64,000 nucleotides of DNA from Canna indica (lineage: Eukaryota > Streptophyta > Magnoliopsida > Zingiberales > Cannaceae). Shown in pieces: positions 14,526 through 27,668 of this stretch (its first letter is position 1; every line of letters starts with the position of its first letter). The notes beneath the pieces were generated by a model. The model was not told the origin of the DNA. It saw only the letters and a list, made by a program, of their open reading frames with translations, and did no database searches. A program made the position numbers and the translations under genes. The stretch spans positions 5,966,501 to 6,030,500 of the forward strand of contig CP136891.1 of NCBI GenBank assembly GCA_034359265.1. The letters are read 5' to 3'.

Positions 14526-16544
14526 CCTAAATCAAAGAAATGTATCTTCTTAGGATATCCTAGTGGAGTGAAAGGTTATAAAGTGTTATGTCTAAACAAT
14601 TGTAAAGCCGAAATCCATAGAGATGTAATTTTTGATGAACAAGTACTCTTGAAATTGAAAAAGGAGAACCAAGAAGAGGAGGACTCACGGGAAACTATAG
14701 TGCCACCAGAAGAAACACTGCCTCTGCCTGCTACCAAAGAATTCTGGTTCCCTACACCTGCACCTAGACCGTCTTCCATAGAAGCCAATGACACTGCTTC
14801 AAAACAGGCCACTGAAGAACATGTTCAGGTCTAAGAGGAGTCACACCGGGTTCAGGAGGAGCAACATCAAGTTGAGGAGGACAATCCCTATTCCATTGCC
14901 CTCAACCGACCTAGGCGAGCACCACGTCCTAATCCTAGGTATACAAATGTTGCTAGATATGCTCTAGTAGTGGCTGAAGAAACTCCATGCACTGAAGAAC
15001 CAACCTCCTATAAAGAAGTCCTAAATCGGGCAGATTCAAGAAAGTGGCGTGAAGCTATGGCGGAAGAATTCAAGTCCCTGCAGAAAAATAATACTTGGGA
15101 ACTTGTGAAGCCTCTACCGCACAAGAAACTTGTTGGGTGCAAGTGAATCTACAAACTCAAAGAAGGCGACATCTATAAAGCTCGGCTTGTGGCAAAGGGA
15201 TACAGTCAAAATGAAGGAATTGACTACAAAGATATTTTTTCTCCTGTGGTTAAGCATATCTCTATTCGTGTTCTTTTAGCATTAGTAGCCATGCAAGACT
15301 AGGAGTTAGAACAGCTTGACGTCAAGACAGCTTTCCTACACGGTGACTTAGAAGAACAGATCTACATGGCACAACCAGAAGGGTTTGAAGAAAAAAATAA
15401 AGTTGATCATGTCTGCCTCCTAAAGAAGTCACTCTATGGTCTCAAGCAATCTCTCAGACAATGGTACAAGAGGTTTGATCAGTTTATACTTGGTATTAAT
15501 TTCAGTAGATCATCTTTTGACAATTGTGTTTATTTAAAGAAAATAACTAGTTCTATTATTTATCTGCTTCTTTATGTTGATGACATGCTTATTGCGGCAA
15601 AAGATATTACTGAAATAGACAGACTTAAGAAACACCTTAAAAGCGAATTTGACATGAAGGACCTTGGGGCTGTAAGAAAAATCGTTGGGATAGAGATAAA
15701 ACGAGACCGTAAAGCAAGAAAATTGTACCTAACTCAAGAGAGTTATGTAAAATAGGTGGTTGAGCGCTTTGGCATGCAAGAAGCAAAATCAGTCAAGACA
15801 CCTCTTGCCGCACACTTCAAATTATCAGAGTTACTGTACCCTAAAGATGAAAAAGAAAGAGTTAGCATGTCACAGGTACCCTATGCAAGTGCAGTTGGTA
15901 GTCTTATGTACGCCATAATCTGTACCCACCCAGACATAGCACATGCAGTCAGTGTTGTCAGTCGGTACATGGCAAATCCAGGAAAAGCACATTGGGAGGC
16001 AGTCAAATGAATCATGCGCTACTTACAAGGTACTTCTAAAGACGATCTTATTTTCGGTGGAACTAATGAATCGTTTGCAGGATACTCAGACTCGGACTAT
16101 GCCGATGACCTTGATAAGAGGAGATCAATCACCGCCTATATCTTCACTATAGGTGGAACTGCAGTAAGTTGGAAAGCCGATCTACAACCCACTATCGCCC
16201 TCTCTATCACTGAAGTGGAGTACATGGCTATTACAGAAGCGATTAAAGAAGCAATATGGCTTGGGAACTTGATAAAAGAACTGACTTTTCAAAATGAGGA
16301 TATAATTATGCATAGTGACAGTCAAAGTGCAATTCATCTGTCAAAATATCAAATGTTCCATGAAAGGACGAAGCACATCGACGTCAGATTCCATTTTATT
16401 AGGGATATTATTTCAAAAGAAGAAATAAAGCTTCAGAAAATTGACACAGCTCACAATCCTGCAGATATGTTGACTAAAATACTACCAATGACTAAATTTG
16501 AACACTGCCTGAACTTGATAAGATTGATTCATGGTGCAGGTTAG
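14526..16544 (+). pseudogene. Copia reverse transcriptase and RNase H region
   Basis: All in one frame but with stops near 14832, 15144, 15301, 15753 and 16008. RT motifs: ARLVAKGY, LDVKTAFLHGDLEE, SLYGLKQ and the catalytic YVDDM. RNase H motifs: GYSDSDYADD, a Glu-containing TEVEYMA segment and the HSDSQSAIHL block. The final 176 codons (16014-16544) are intact. Confidence 0.9.
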
Positions 16545-16611
16545 CCCTACGGGGCTCTTGGGAGAAGAGGAGAAGACTACATCAGGTTTAAAATTCATCA
16601 AAGGAGGAAAT

Positions 16612-17251
16612 TGTGAGGGTTGAATCATTTTAAACCCGAATTCATTATGAAATTGGGCTTGATCAACACAAACTAATTTTCTGGGTCAAAAGAAGCATTT
16701 TAGCCATCCGATTAAATCAAACAGAGCAGCAAAATCCTTGGAGATTTTTTCTCCACCAAATTAGGCATGAATTGGCTCTCCCCTGTATTATAAATAGGGG
16801 CCTAATATGCAGTTTCAGAAATTATCTCAATAATTCTCAGAGCCTCCCATATACTCCGTTTCTCAGGCAGGATTCTTTTCCAGCGTCTCTCTTTTCCTTC
16901 ACACCGTCTTAGGCAGAAGCAAGAAGATCAAGGACGCCGCATCCACAGTTTTCAAGCAGAAGCAGAAATCCAGATTTTGGGGTGCAGAAAAATATCCGAG
17001 AACATACAATATTTTTCTTTACAGTTTATTAATCAAATTGTATTTCGCTCTTGTATTGGTCGTATTTTCTCCTCATTTTAATAAAATCAAGTGTCCTCTT
17101 CTCCCCGTGGAGTAGGCTCGGTACCCCGCCGGGCTGAACCACATAAATTTGATGTTCTTTGTATTATTTCTGAATTTACTCGTTTTGGTATATATTTTTT
17201 TGGCGTTTGAATTTTTGGATCATTCTAGGAAGATTCAATTTCTTCCTAATA
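16612..17251 (+). repeat. 3' LTR of the Copia element
   Basis: 640 bp, starting TGTGAGGG right after the purine tract and ending CTAATA, where CA has become TA. Its TATAAATA box is at 16789-16796. Directly followed by the AGACC target duplication. Confidence 0.93.
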
Positions 17252-17330
17252 AGACCCAACCTAAATAGATCGGGTTGGATTTTTGAGTTCATTGGGTCAA
17301 GTCAATCCAATGAACAGTCCTACCTATGAT

Positions 17331-19321
17331 AGCAAAAAAATCGTCCATACACGTGCTTTCAAGGTAAATTTCAATAAAACAGAGGACATGGATGAAAATC
17401 CTACCTTGGAATCATCGAAGCACTTTTCCACCCGTTCATGTTCCTAAATCTGATCGTGTCGCTTCTTCACCCTAAGTGATGACATACACATGCATATGAC
17501 TACGACTAAGTGGTGATTTCAAAAAAAAAATTAGGGTGAAGTTTTATATAAACCTAGGTTTAGGTATTTTAAGAGAAAGTCCTTCAATTGATTTTATAAC
17601 AACTTCCTATTTTCAAATAAAATTTCTTAAAATTTCAGAAATTTTCAAAAATTAGAAATATATATATATATATATAAATATAGCTTCAAGAACCCGAGTA
17701 TAACAAGTATTTATAGATGCATATATTAGGAAAAAATTATATAAAATTATCAAATATACAACTATGAACTATACAAGTAGTCCAGTATATTATCAATTGT
17801 CGGTAAGTGAATTTTTTATTTTATATGATATTATATACGTTCTATGCGTCATTTTTATTTTTTAAATAAATTTGTTAATTTTTTTTTAAAAAATCCAATA
17901 TACTATAAATTCTTTACCGTCGTGACTAATATTTTTTAACATTTGGTGCATGCTTAATGAACTTAAGTAGGTACATGAAAAGTCTCAATAATTACAGGGG
18001 GAGAAAGCATGGTTTAGAATCAGAAAAGGTCGGAAGCTGGCGCGTGGATTCCGGTTTAATCAAGTTTGATTAGTTTTCATCTAATCCGGTCGAATTCCAG
18101 ATGAATTTGGATAAAAAATTTAGAACGGGTTGAGGTTGAAAATAAAATTTGGATTCGAAAAAGTAAACCCGGATGATCCAATTAATATGGGCATTTGGAA
18201 ACGTTGGCTTAGTGAGAAAGAGAGAGGGCATGTGATTCCAGCAACAAGGCATGTCCGTGACAGCTCGCATTCAATGTGTGTTGGTGAGTCACGCAACCGA
18301 ACAAGCGAGCGTTGTTGTCATCTTCCGTAGCAGAATCTTCTGCGCCACGACTAATAAGCGATAAAAGCCACAGAAAAGAGAACAGGAATTGGTCAGTCTC
18401 TTTCACGCATCTTTTCCGACATAAACCCGAGATATCGGGAGAATTCGCCCCGTTACCGTGTTTTCCACATCGCCCCGTGCCGCTGCTACCGAATTTTTCG
18501 GTGTTAAAGATAGGAACGGACTGTGCAAAAACAGTGAAGCTGCCAATTTACTAGGCCCAGGAATGGCAATTTACAATCATATTTGATCTACTTCAATGGA
18601 TAACAATTATATTAATTCATCTTTATACAATATTATATACAAAAAAGTACCAAACGAATACGATTTTCAATGACCTTGTATCCATCCTCGATGGTATAGA
18701 GAGTTTTAATTGTTTACTTTACTTTAAACATTTTTATTTAAATACTTTTTTAATTTATTAAATTTGAAAAATATAATAGATTTAGGGTGGTGGAAATAAT
18801 TGTACCTTCCTCCACTCCCATCTTGTGGTTGGTTTGTGCTATTATTTCTCTACTCGGGAAGGATACGCTCTAAATACGAATCAGGTTATAGAATGCAAAA
18901 TAGATATGATTCATGCAATAAGAACATCTCTATTTCATAGAATAAAAAATATGATAAATAATGAATTTATATTCTTTATTTATTTAGTGCATAGTTATAT
19001 TAAAAAAAATAAAATTAAAAGAATATAAAATTTATATTATATTTAATATATATCAAATTTTAAAAAAAAATTATTCAATATTTTCTCATTTAATATTTAT
19101 CTAGTAAATCAAACGTACCATAAATGTATTGTATTCCATAAATGTATTGTATTCATTCCATTGTTGTTTGTTTTTTATAACAAAAAAACTTGAATTTTAA
19201 AATTTTTATGTAATACCTTAATTGATATTGTTTAATAATACTTAATGGACGAAATATTATTAAAATTCACTTTGCTCAAATTAATGGAATGGTTGGGTGA
19301 AAATATGGAGGATGTTGAGGA
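17331..19321. other. AT-rich intergenic DNA, no gene seen
   Basis: Contains a short TA run near 17660, and at about 18880-19135 traces of the Tourist-like MITE family (right end AAATCAAACGTACCATAA). An 18-bp word CATAAATGTATTGTATTC is repeated back to back near 19120-19156. The short ORFs at 18130-18554 match nothing I know and look random. Confidence 0.5.
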
Positions 19322-19790
19322 GATTAGGGTTGTTCATTAGGTCAATTCAACCCAATGAATTCGAGGATCCGATCCGACTTATTTGGGTTGCGTCGGGTCG
19401 GATAATCAGGTAGGGTCGAGTATAATACAATCAAATTCGATCATAATCGAATCGAATCTCGAGTTTTAGAATTTAAAATTCGATGACTTGAGATCTGAGT
19501 CGATGATCCGATTATTTATATATTTTAATTATTTTTAAAAATATTATATTTGAAAATATTTATTTTTTAAATTATTTAAAAATAATTAAAACAATATTTT
19601 TAAAAACCCAATTTTACCTAATAGGGTAAACCCGACTATATGATCCGACCCGATATGAACTAGGTTGGGTTGAATAGAGTCGAATTTGAGAGGATTTTAA
19701 ACTTGATCTGATTACACTTGGTTGAATCGAATCTTTTTTTTTAAAAAAAACCCGATCTAACCTCACTTGTGAACAACAGATATCGATTGT
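19322..19790. mobile_element. hAT-like MITE, relative of the one at 11530
   Basis: Starts near TAGGGTTGTTCATTAGGTC and ends near CACTTGTGAACAAC. The interior repeats words such as GGGTCGG and CTCGAGTTTTAGAATTT, which in reverse match the MITE at 11530. The right end is disturbed, and I see no clear 8-bp duplication. Confidence 0.6.
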
Positions 19791-20051
19791 AACCCTGATA
19801 AAGAGCTGGAGGAGAGGTAGACGATATGCATCATGAAAAATAATTCCTGACATTATACAATATGGAAGGAATAGTTGAATAGTGAAAAGTACAAAAATAC
19901 CATTACTAGCAAAAAGAAAGTGAAACGTGCTGACAATGAAGCATACATGGAGCATGCCGGTGTACATACTTTACTAGGTGAATGCTCAAAGCTAGGAGGA
20001 AGAGATTGCACCCTTGATTCTTCAATTAAATCACTACGGAATAATTCTCTG

Positions 20052-20072
20052 CTCTCTCTCTCTCTCTCTCTC
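20052..20072. repeat. (CT)n microsatellite
   Basis: An uninterrupted run of about ten CT units in otherwise unremarkable AT-rich DNA downstream of the HD-Zip gene. Confidence 0.9.
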
Positions 20073-21232
20073 AGTTCAAACTCAAAAAACACTGTCTATT
20101 AATTAGTGTTAGAGTCAAACCTAAAATTCCACATTTCCACAACACAGAAATTAGGGAAAAAACAACAACATAAACAAGCCATTTTAAGCCCAAAACTTCA
20201 AAATCCGAAAATTCCACGAGAACAAAAAATGATTATGGAGTACAATTAAGATACATTAATTATTCACAAAATAGACATAATTATTTGTTAATATTATTTG
20301 CTTGAAATATTGATAGCTGGGAAAATGTTTCTTTACCTTGAAATCACTATCATGTGGACCCAGAACATTTTAATGTATTGAAAAAAGACTAATGAGAAAA
20401 GGACCATTCAAAGGTGATGCCTTTGGAGAGTCTTGAGATGCTAAAAATGGTCCCAACACTTGAATGCAAACAAATGGGGCTGTTGACTGTACAACACTAA
20501 AGATGAAGTTGAGGTGCCAAGTCATGAAAACCTCCTATTCCAAGCCCTAAAGCTAGCTAGATTTGGGTAATTCTCTCTTTATAATTATTCATCTCATTAT
20601 AAGACTCTTTTCCCGAAAAGTTTAATATGCATACGTTTTAACTTTTCATATATGATTTTGGTGAGAAATAAACAATTAATGGCAAGTATCAGTCTGCACC
20701 AAAACCATACAAACATGTTCCCCGTCTCATTAACCTAATTTTAATATTAGCTAAAAATTTCACCATAACTATTATGAGATAGAATCTTCTTCCTTATAAA
20801 AGGTTGAACATAGGATCCGAAATATTTACCTATTTAATGGCCTTATATATATATGTACAGATCAATAATTGATCCAGCATTTAAATTTTGATAATTATTG
20901 ATTGATTCAGCATAAATTTTAACAAACAAAAAATATTTTAGATAATATAAAACATTTAATAAAATTATTATTATTTAAATTTAGTTTAAGCTATTCAATG
21001 GAATAAATTGGTTCCTCCCGTTCTTATTGATTAAATTAAATTCTCATATTCTCTAGTCTGCTCCGCCCCCATATTTTATTAGATAATAAAATAACATAAG
21101 AGCCTTTTTTAACTTTACAAAACACAATATTTCAAGGAAGCACTACATACAATTGCGACAGACAAAATTTTTACCAAAACCCCCCTCCAATTCTCCTGAT
21201 TTTTATTCTCAGACCTTTCCACGGTCTTATTC

Positions 21233-22273
21233 TCAGTTCCAGTGGTCGGTATAGTACCAGCTAAGCGTCGCTGCCGCTTGCTCGTCGGCGAAGAAGCTAC
21301 TGCAAGGATCGCTGAGGAACTCCTCCTCCTCCATCTCCTCCATCTCCTCCATCTTCATCATCTCGTGGTGCTGGTAGAAGAATCTTGTCCTCGAATCCGG
21401 GTTGTCGATCAGAAACGCGGACGACGAGCAGCTGCCGCCGCCGAGTTCCCCGGCCATCGCAGCTGAAAGCTGAGGGCTGTTCTCGACATCGGCTACAGCG
21501 GCCGCGTCGTTCAAGACAGCACTCGAGTCGCTGTCTGAGGCACCGTCCTTGTTGCCGATCGCGGCCTTGGCGGCGGTCTCGGAGACCACCGGGTCGTCTT
21601 CTTTCACCGCGGAGGAGAAGCTCGAGCTCTCGTTCGCTGCCAGCTTTGCTTTCAGTTCCTTTATCTGATGAGAACAAGGAGGATAATTAAATGAGAATTC
21701 GAGTCCATAATTTTGCAAAGACGATTAATGATCTGTCCGTGGATCACCTGCGAGAGCAGGGATTCCTTGTCGCGGTGGAGGGCGTCGAAGTCCACGCGGA
21801 GGGCGTCGTAGGTGGCCTTGAGGTCAGAGTAGTCGCGCTCGAGCTGCTTCGTCTTCCACCGGGCGCGGCGGTTCTGGAACCAGACCGCCACCTGCCGGGG
21901 CTGGAGGCCGAGCTCTTTCGCCAGCCGCACCTTTCTCTCAGGCTCCAACTTGTTCTCCACCTCAAAGTTCTTCTCCAGCGCCCTCACCTGCTCCGCGCTA
22001 AGCCGCCGCTTCTTCCCCCCTCTTCCAGCCACCGCGCCGCACAGTTCTTCATCGCCGCCGTCGTCTTCCTCCATCCCCTCCATTATTGGGTGGAACTCAC
22101 TTCCATAAACGTCTTCCTGCTCTTCTGTTAATTACAGAGCATGCATGATCACAAACTATGAGTATGATTACAAAGAGAGATATGAGGAAGAAGAAGAGTC
22201 AGAAGAAACAATTAGTACCAGAGGAGCAAAAAGGGATCAGAGAATTCTCTGAGCAATCGAGTGCCCTCTTCAT
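21233..22273 (-). CDS. HD-Zip class I transcription factor, complete, three exons
   Basis: Minus-strand exons 22273-22219, 22124-21748 and 21664-21233 join through GT-AG sites (phase 1, then phase 0) to give 287 residues. Exon 1 encodes only 18 codons starting MKRALDCS, like the N-terminus of many HD-Zip I proteins; the open frame from the internal ATG at 22083 misses it. The homeodomain starts at KKRRLS and contains [20 protein letters not shown] of helix 3. The leucine zipper follows at once, with leucines at heptad spacing across the exon 2-exon 3 junction, ending IKELKAKL. The acidic C-terminus ends with an aromatic WYYTDHWN motif, an AHA-type activation segment. The family binds CAATNATTG as dimers and often acts in ABA or drought responses; this member's role is inferred only. 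Confidence 0.95.
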
Positions 22274-22581
22274 GTCGATCTGTTCTTGTCGATTGATGGA
22301 TGCAAGAAGAAGATAGATCTGAAATCAATTAAGTATACCGTGTGCGACACTGCCTCTCTCTACTTCACAGACAATTGTTTTGATGTTCGTGTCAAAGTTC
22401 TAAGGTAGTAGGCAAGGGAGGAGAATTCTACAGAGAGGAAGAGGAAGAGTAGAGGAGGGGGGTGGTGTCTTCCATGACCCCTCTTCTGTCTCATTCTGTT
22501 GATCCATTTCTTCTCCTTCACAACCCATCGCCATGATTACTCTTCTTCCTCTTACGATCCTCAAAGGTTACTTTCATGGCG

Positions 22582-22631
<50 letters not shown>

Positions 22632-22700
22632 AGAAACGAAGGAAGGTGGCAGAACTGAGAGAGGGGTGAACGCCAGCGCCTATAAATAAAAGGGTGGCAG
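22274..22700 (-). promoter_or_regulatory. HD-Zip leader/promoter with long GAGA tract
   Basis: A GA/CT run of about 43 bp at 22586-22629 lies roughly 310 bp upstream of the HD-Zip start, with further purine-rich DNA at 22420-22460. GAGA/CT tracts in plant leaders are bound by BPC/GAGA-binding factors. The 63-71 codon ORFs across it are low-complexity shadows. Confidence 0.6.
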
Positions 22701-25700
22701 CAGAGAGGACTATGGTTGGGTTGAGGTGCAGGTGAGATGCGAGGTTGAGTTGAGGAAAAAATGAAATGAAATGCAAATTCCACTCAGATGAAGATTTTTC
22801 TCTTTCTTTTTATTTTTTCTTTCTTTCTCAGTTCCAAATCTTTCAATATCTTATTGGTACCCCAATAATATATCACAAAATATTTTATTTTGAGGAGTAT
22901 TCTTTTATTTTAATTTTAATTTTTCTTAAGAGCATCATAGTAAATATAAATCAAATCATATTTGCACCTCTAAAAATCCCATCTCAAAATTTAACATAAG
23001 GAATTATAAATTCTATAATGACAAATAAATACAACTTTTCTAGAATCTCATATCAATTCCATGGGATTAGAAAAAAAAATCATACCAAACGAGTTTAAAA
23101 GTTTTTTATGGAAAAATAATTTTGTTGTCAATTGAGTTCTTTTGGAAAAAATATATTAATGAAACAAGTATTATTTTATATGACTGAGGAACATCCATGC
23201 ATGCATGGTATCGAAGTCAGTAGTGTTAACAAATTCATAATTGAGACGAGCTATATGAAAATTTTCAAACATTTTTTTTTGAAATTTAACTTTTTCATAT
23301 AATTTTAATTGTTATTTTTTTTTCATTTCAACCAAAAGTATTTTTATTTGCACATTTTATTTTTAATCAAAAAGCGAATATGATGGAATGCTCTGGGGTT
23401 ATTGAATTCTGAAAAAAACGATTAAAAGTACTTTTTTTTTAAAAAAAAAGTTTTTTTTTTTTGAATATATATAGAGGACGTTATGTCTCCTTCAGCTGAT
23501 CTGGTGGTGGCATGTGCATGCGTTGTTGATGCACATGAGCTGGTTGGTATTTGAACTTTGTAGAGGAGACAGATAGTATATGCATTGGAAAAGAGAAGAC
23601 ATGTCCTGTGAATTTGAGGAGATCGACTGACCACATTGCTTCCTTCTTTATTTCAAATTCATCTAAATATCTATCCATATATAAATATATATATATTCGA
23701 TAATTTACCCATGATCAAATTTAAATAATTCAAAACCAAACTCTTTTTTAGACACTCTTAATTATATATATATATATTTACAATTCCTATTATGCACTTG
23801 CACTATGCGTGCCCTAACTCCCGACCTCTAGATTCTCTCCTACTAGCGTCCTCAAGGACCTCAACATCCTCTTAGATCTACACCGATGGGGGTACGGCCA
23901 TCATCTTCCTTCAAGCTTCTCAACACCAATAATTGTTTTTGAATATGAAAACTATGTTTTTGAATAAATCAATGTTATTTCGGTTGGTAATAGCGTTATA
24001 TATATTCATAATAATAATATTATGTCCATGTAACAATATTTATAGTCATATAACAACGTCATAAACATAATTATTATTATTTAAATATTCATGAAAATCA
24101 ATGTTATTTTGTAGGTAATAGTGTGAAAAACAAATATATATTTGCATGCATACGTTATGACATCGAATATTGCACGAAAGATGAATTGATACATCATTAG
24201 ATCTTTTCATTTATTATAACAGTGTTAAGAATGCATTTGCCATATTGATGTCAACATTATTTATTATTACAATTGTGTTAGGTCTATTCTCTCTATGATT
24301 ATGCAAAAACTATGACTTTGTTATGCAATTATTGGTGCCAATTACATGGTGTTTAGTTTGTTATAAATTTCATGTACTAAAGTTAGTATGACATGGTGTA
24401 GTAAAGTTAGTATGGATTAGTGTGAACATAATACATGAGTTAATTATAGTGCTGATTTATTTGCAACCCTTAATCTTTAGGTACGTGTTGTGCAATATTG
24501 TGGCTTATTTAACTCTATAGAATTCTTGGACGGACATATTGGTTATTCATGAATGTACTACGATGTGGGAGCACATACACAATGCCTATTGAGTATCTTC
24601 GAATATTCATTCTTGGTGTATGAGTGAAAAAAAATGATCACTCCTAATTGCTCAGGAGAAACTCATAGAGCTATTATCCACTTCCGCTCTTAATTGGTAG
24701 AAAGCGATAAAGAGTTCATAAAGTAGACTTCATATCAATATGATATTTTTCTTGATGCAAGAAATGAGACCGTTACGAGTCAATATCTAAGTTAGTAATA
24801 GTTGATGGCATGATCGAGTTGACATTCATATTCATAGTGTGCTACTTATCTTGGTCATATTAGCATTAGTTTTACTTAGCATTCCATTGATTTTTCTTGT
24901 GTTTGTTTCAATTTTGCGAGTATGAGTTGATAGCTATGCACTTCAATGTTGGTTTCGATTATTTTTATTTTCTTATATACAATTTCTCTAAATAAAAATA
25001 TTGCACTTCCTTATGCTGCAAATGCTTATTTGATTTTTTTTCAATTTTTAAGATTTGTGGACGGACCTTCATGGCCACTCGAATATTCGTGCGGCTCTCT
25101 TGCTCCCACAAGGGATGAGCATTGCACAATATCGTTTTGCGAATGTCGAAATATTTAACAATTAATTATATTTGTACTAAATCTCAATATCAAATTACAT
25201 GCATACATTTATTATAAATTAATAATTGTGGAAATTCACGTTGATATCAGAGCTAGCAATTAATCCTCAGATTTTTTTTATATATAAAAGAGCAATGTTT
25301 ATGTCGACATTGTCATGATATGATGTGGCACTGCAATTCTAGAAGAAAAGGAAAGCAGGGAGAAAAGGAGAGGAAAAAGACAAAGCCATTAATAGTCGGC
25401 AGCAGGTAATTGAACAAAATGTCTACATGGATAGAGATAACTTGATATTGACTTCCAATAAACCTGGTTTAAGTACGCGAATAACTTAATTCGTGTCATT
25501 TCATTATTTGCTCAATTCCTTGCACAAATTAATTAATATTTTTTTCTTGTTAAAATATTTAGGCCCTTCACATCTACTTAAATTAGCAATTATAAAAATA
25601 TTAGATGGAGAGGATGAGCTCATGTCATTTTAATTAAGGACCACAATATTTTATTTAGAATGCACAAATATCATAAATTAATGAAACATGCATAGATTAA

Positions 25701-26679
25701 TTAATGTTCAAACATATACTGTGGGTTTTAGATTATTATTTAGTGCCGTATGAGTATGGTATACTTTTCTAATTAATGTATAGATCAACATTTTATTTAC
25801 CTCTCTCACTGTCATAATCTTAATTTATCTTGTGCTTAATTAATTAATGAAATCAGCCTATTTAGTCTATTGATTTGATCTAAGCTTACTTTTTTATTGG
25901 AATAATGAAATTAATAAGATATCATGTTATAATCAAAATATTGTGCTAGATTTCATAAGAAAAAAACAAATGTTTGCAAATTCTATGAAATTGAAACAAG
26001 TAAATAAACACAAAAATGACAAAGGGTATTTATTTAGCCCAAAATCTTTAGACCAACCCAGAAGTGCCCATAAGCTTTAGACCAGGCCCAGGAGCGCTCC
26101 AACTCATGAACTAAATTCAGATTGAACCAACTGCAGCTTAGTTCGAGGGCTTCGCCCGACAAAACTAAAATATCGACATCCTACATTTATCACTATGGAT
26201 TCAATAATAATACATCCACAATTACAGGGATAACAATTGACTTATTTAGAGCATATCCCCGAGAATCAAAGACATTATTGCCGAACACCTAGACGTACCT
26301 CGTAAAATAGACACGACGCACATCAGGTAGATTCTATGTTCCAATTTTCCATACTCATCATCTGTGATTCTCTCTCACTTGAGCGTTGAAATGTATTTGT
26401 AGGTCACCATCGGAGCCGCGCTGGACAAGGAGATGCGGAGGCTTGCATCACTCCGACTTCAGGCGAGAACACAATCACCTATACGTGGATTTTTTTTAAT
26501 ATATCTTGATTTTAAAATGCTGAATTTAGAGGGTTAAACATAAATATATAGTTCTATAGGGATATATTCAAAATTTTGCCCAAGATAAATAAATAATTAC
26601 AAAATAATACAAAAATGAAAGGAAAATAATAATACATCTATGAAACAATAATGATGGGTCATCAATAATAAGACACTAT
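22701..26679. other. AT-rich intergenic DNA with faint retroelement traces
   Basis: I see no gene over about 4 kb. A TGATATCAGAGC sequence near 25245 resembles a Copia primer binding site. At about 26270-26470 GCCGAACACCTAGACGT and CACTTGAGCGTT resemble words found near the ends of Gypsy LTRs. Homopolymer A/T tracts occur near 23430-23462, and TA runs near 23690 and 23765. Confidence 0.4.
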
Positions 26680-27312
26680 CACTACTAGAATATACCACAT
26701 CAGTTATGGGGATCACCGACGGTCGTCAGGGCCGTCAGAATCATTCACGGCTTTGCGTCGATCACAGCGGCCGTGGCTGATGTGACCAAATCAGCCGCGG
26801 CTCGCATACGGCCAGCCAGAGCCGTCGCTCGTAATTCATGGCGCGTAGGGCGCGCAAAATAAAATAAGTTATTAGCCACGGCTTAGCGGGGGCGCTGGAG
26901 CTGTTGATGATGTGAGTAACCAAATCAGCCACGGCTTGCATACAGCCGTCGCTCATAATTGATGGTGCGCACGGGGGCGCGAAATAAAATAAGTTATTAG
27001 CGACGGCTGGAGGTGGCCGTCGCTTATTGTGTAATGCCACAAACGCAATGCGAATAATAAAATACTCTTAATCGACGGCAGTAGCCATCGATGATAATAA
27101 AATTATAGATCCACGATTTTCCGATGGCTCTCGGGCTGTCAGTGAAAATCCTTTTTATTTGCGTTCGCGCTCGACCTTTCCTCTTTCTTCTCTGCTCGCC
27201 GCTGTCGCTGCCGTCCGTCACTGCCGAGTTACCACGGAGTCGCTGCCTGTTGTCGTCGCCGTCAATCGCTGCCGGTGAACCTCTCTTCTCCTCCTTTCAT
27301 TCCCCTGTGCGC

Positions 27313-27395
27313 CGCCCTCTCCGTGCCGGCGTCGACCCGACTGGCCCTCTCCGTGCCGGCGTCGACCCGGCCATTCATCTCCGCGCCGGCCTCAA
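27313..27395. repeat. Three ~31-bp GC-rich tandem units in the CACTA element
   Basis: The phrase CTCTCCGTGCCGGCGTCGAC occurs twice and a third, diverged unit follows (CTCCGCGCCGGCCTCAAC). This is a leader-like part of the element. Confidence 0.7.
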
Positions 27396-27668
27396 CCTGG
27401 CCGACGCCGCATTGGGGCCGATTACCATCGGTCCCAATGCCTCAACGAGCAGTAGCCGACAGTGATGCCGTTTACTGCTTGATTAGGGTTAATTATCATA
27501 ATCAATTACTTGATTAGGGTAATTAACTCCTAATCAAACTGTGATTAGGGTAATCACAATTTGATTAGTTTTTTTTTAAATTTTTTTATTGTTAATTATT
27601 AAAAGTTAATGGTTAATTATTAGAAAATAATTATTAATTAGGTTAATATTAATTAATTAGTCGCGCGG

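Larger units (their letters stand above)
11912..17251 (+). mobile_element. Ty1/Copia LTR retrotransposon, full length but dead
   Basis: A 5340-bp element with LTRs at 11912-12549 and 16612-17251 and a 5-bp target duplication AGACC at 11907-11911 and 17252-17256. The primer binding site TGGTATCAGAGCC (12554) matches the plant initiator-methionine tRNA, and a purine tract AAGGAGGAAA precedes the 3' LTR. Domain order gag, protease, integrase, RT, RNase H is that of Copia elements. At least ten in-frame stops and one frameshift make it non-autonomous now. LTR similarity is high by eye. The lineage may be Tork-like, but that is a guess. Confidence 0.96.
11530..17322. mobile_element. hAT-like MITE (448 bp), split by a Copia element
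   Basis: Left end TAGGATGGTTCATGGG and right end CCAATGAACAGTCCTA are inverted, and the element is flanked by 8-bp direct repeats CCTATCAT (11522-11529) and CCTATGAT (17323-17330), 7 of 8 identical. Starting with TAGG and making an 8-bp duplication fits hAT MITEs. The interior repeats GGGTCGGG-type words and has no ORF. The Copia element 11912-17251 sits inside, so the MITE is older. A relative lies at 19322-19790. Confidence 0.8.

Noticed and set aside
18130..18554. Overlapping short ORFs on both strands
   Set aside because: No recognisable motifs, no splice context and inconsistent codon use.
21242..22131. Several 70-146-codon ORFs on the plus strand across the HD-Zip gene
   Set aside because: GC-rich antisense shadows of the HD-Zip exons, with no domain.
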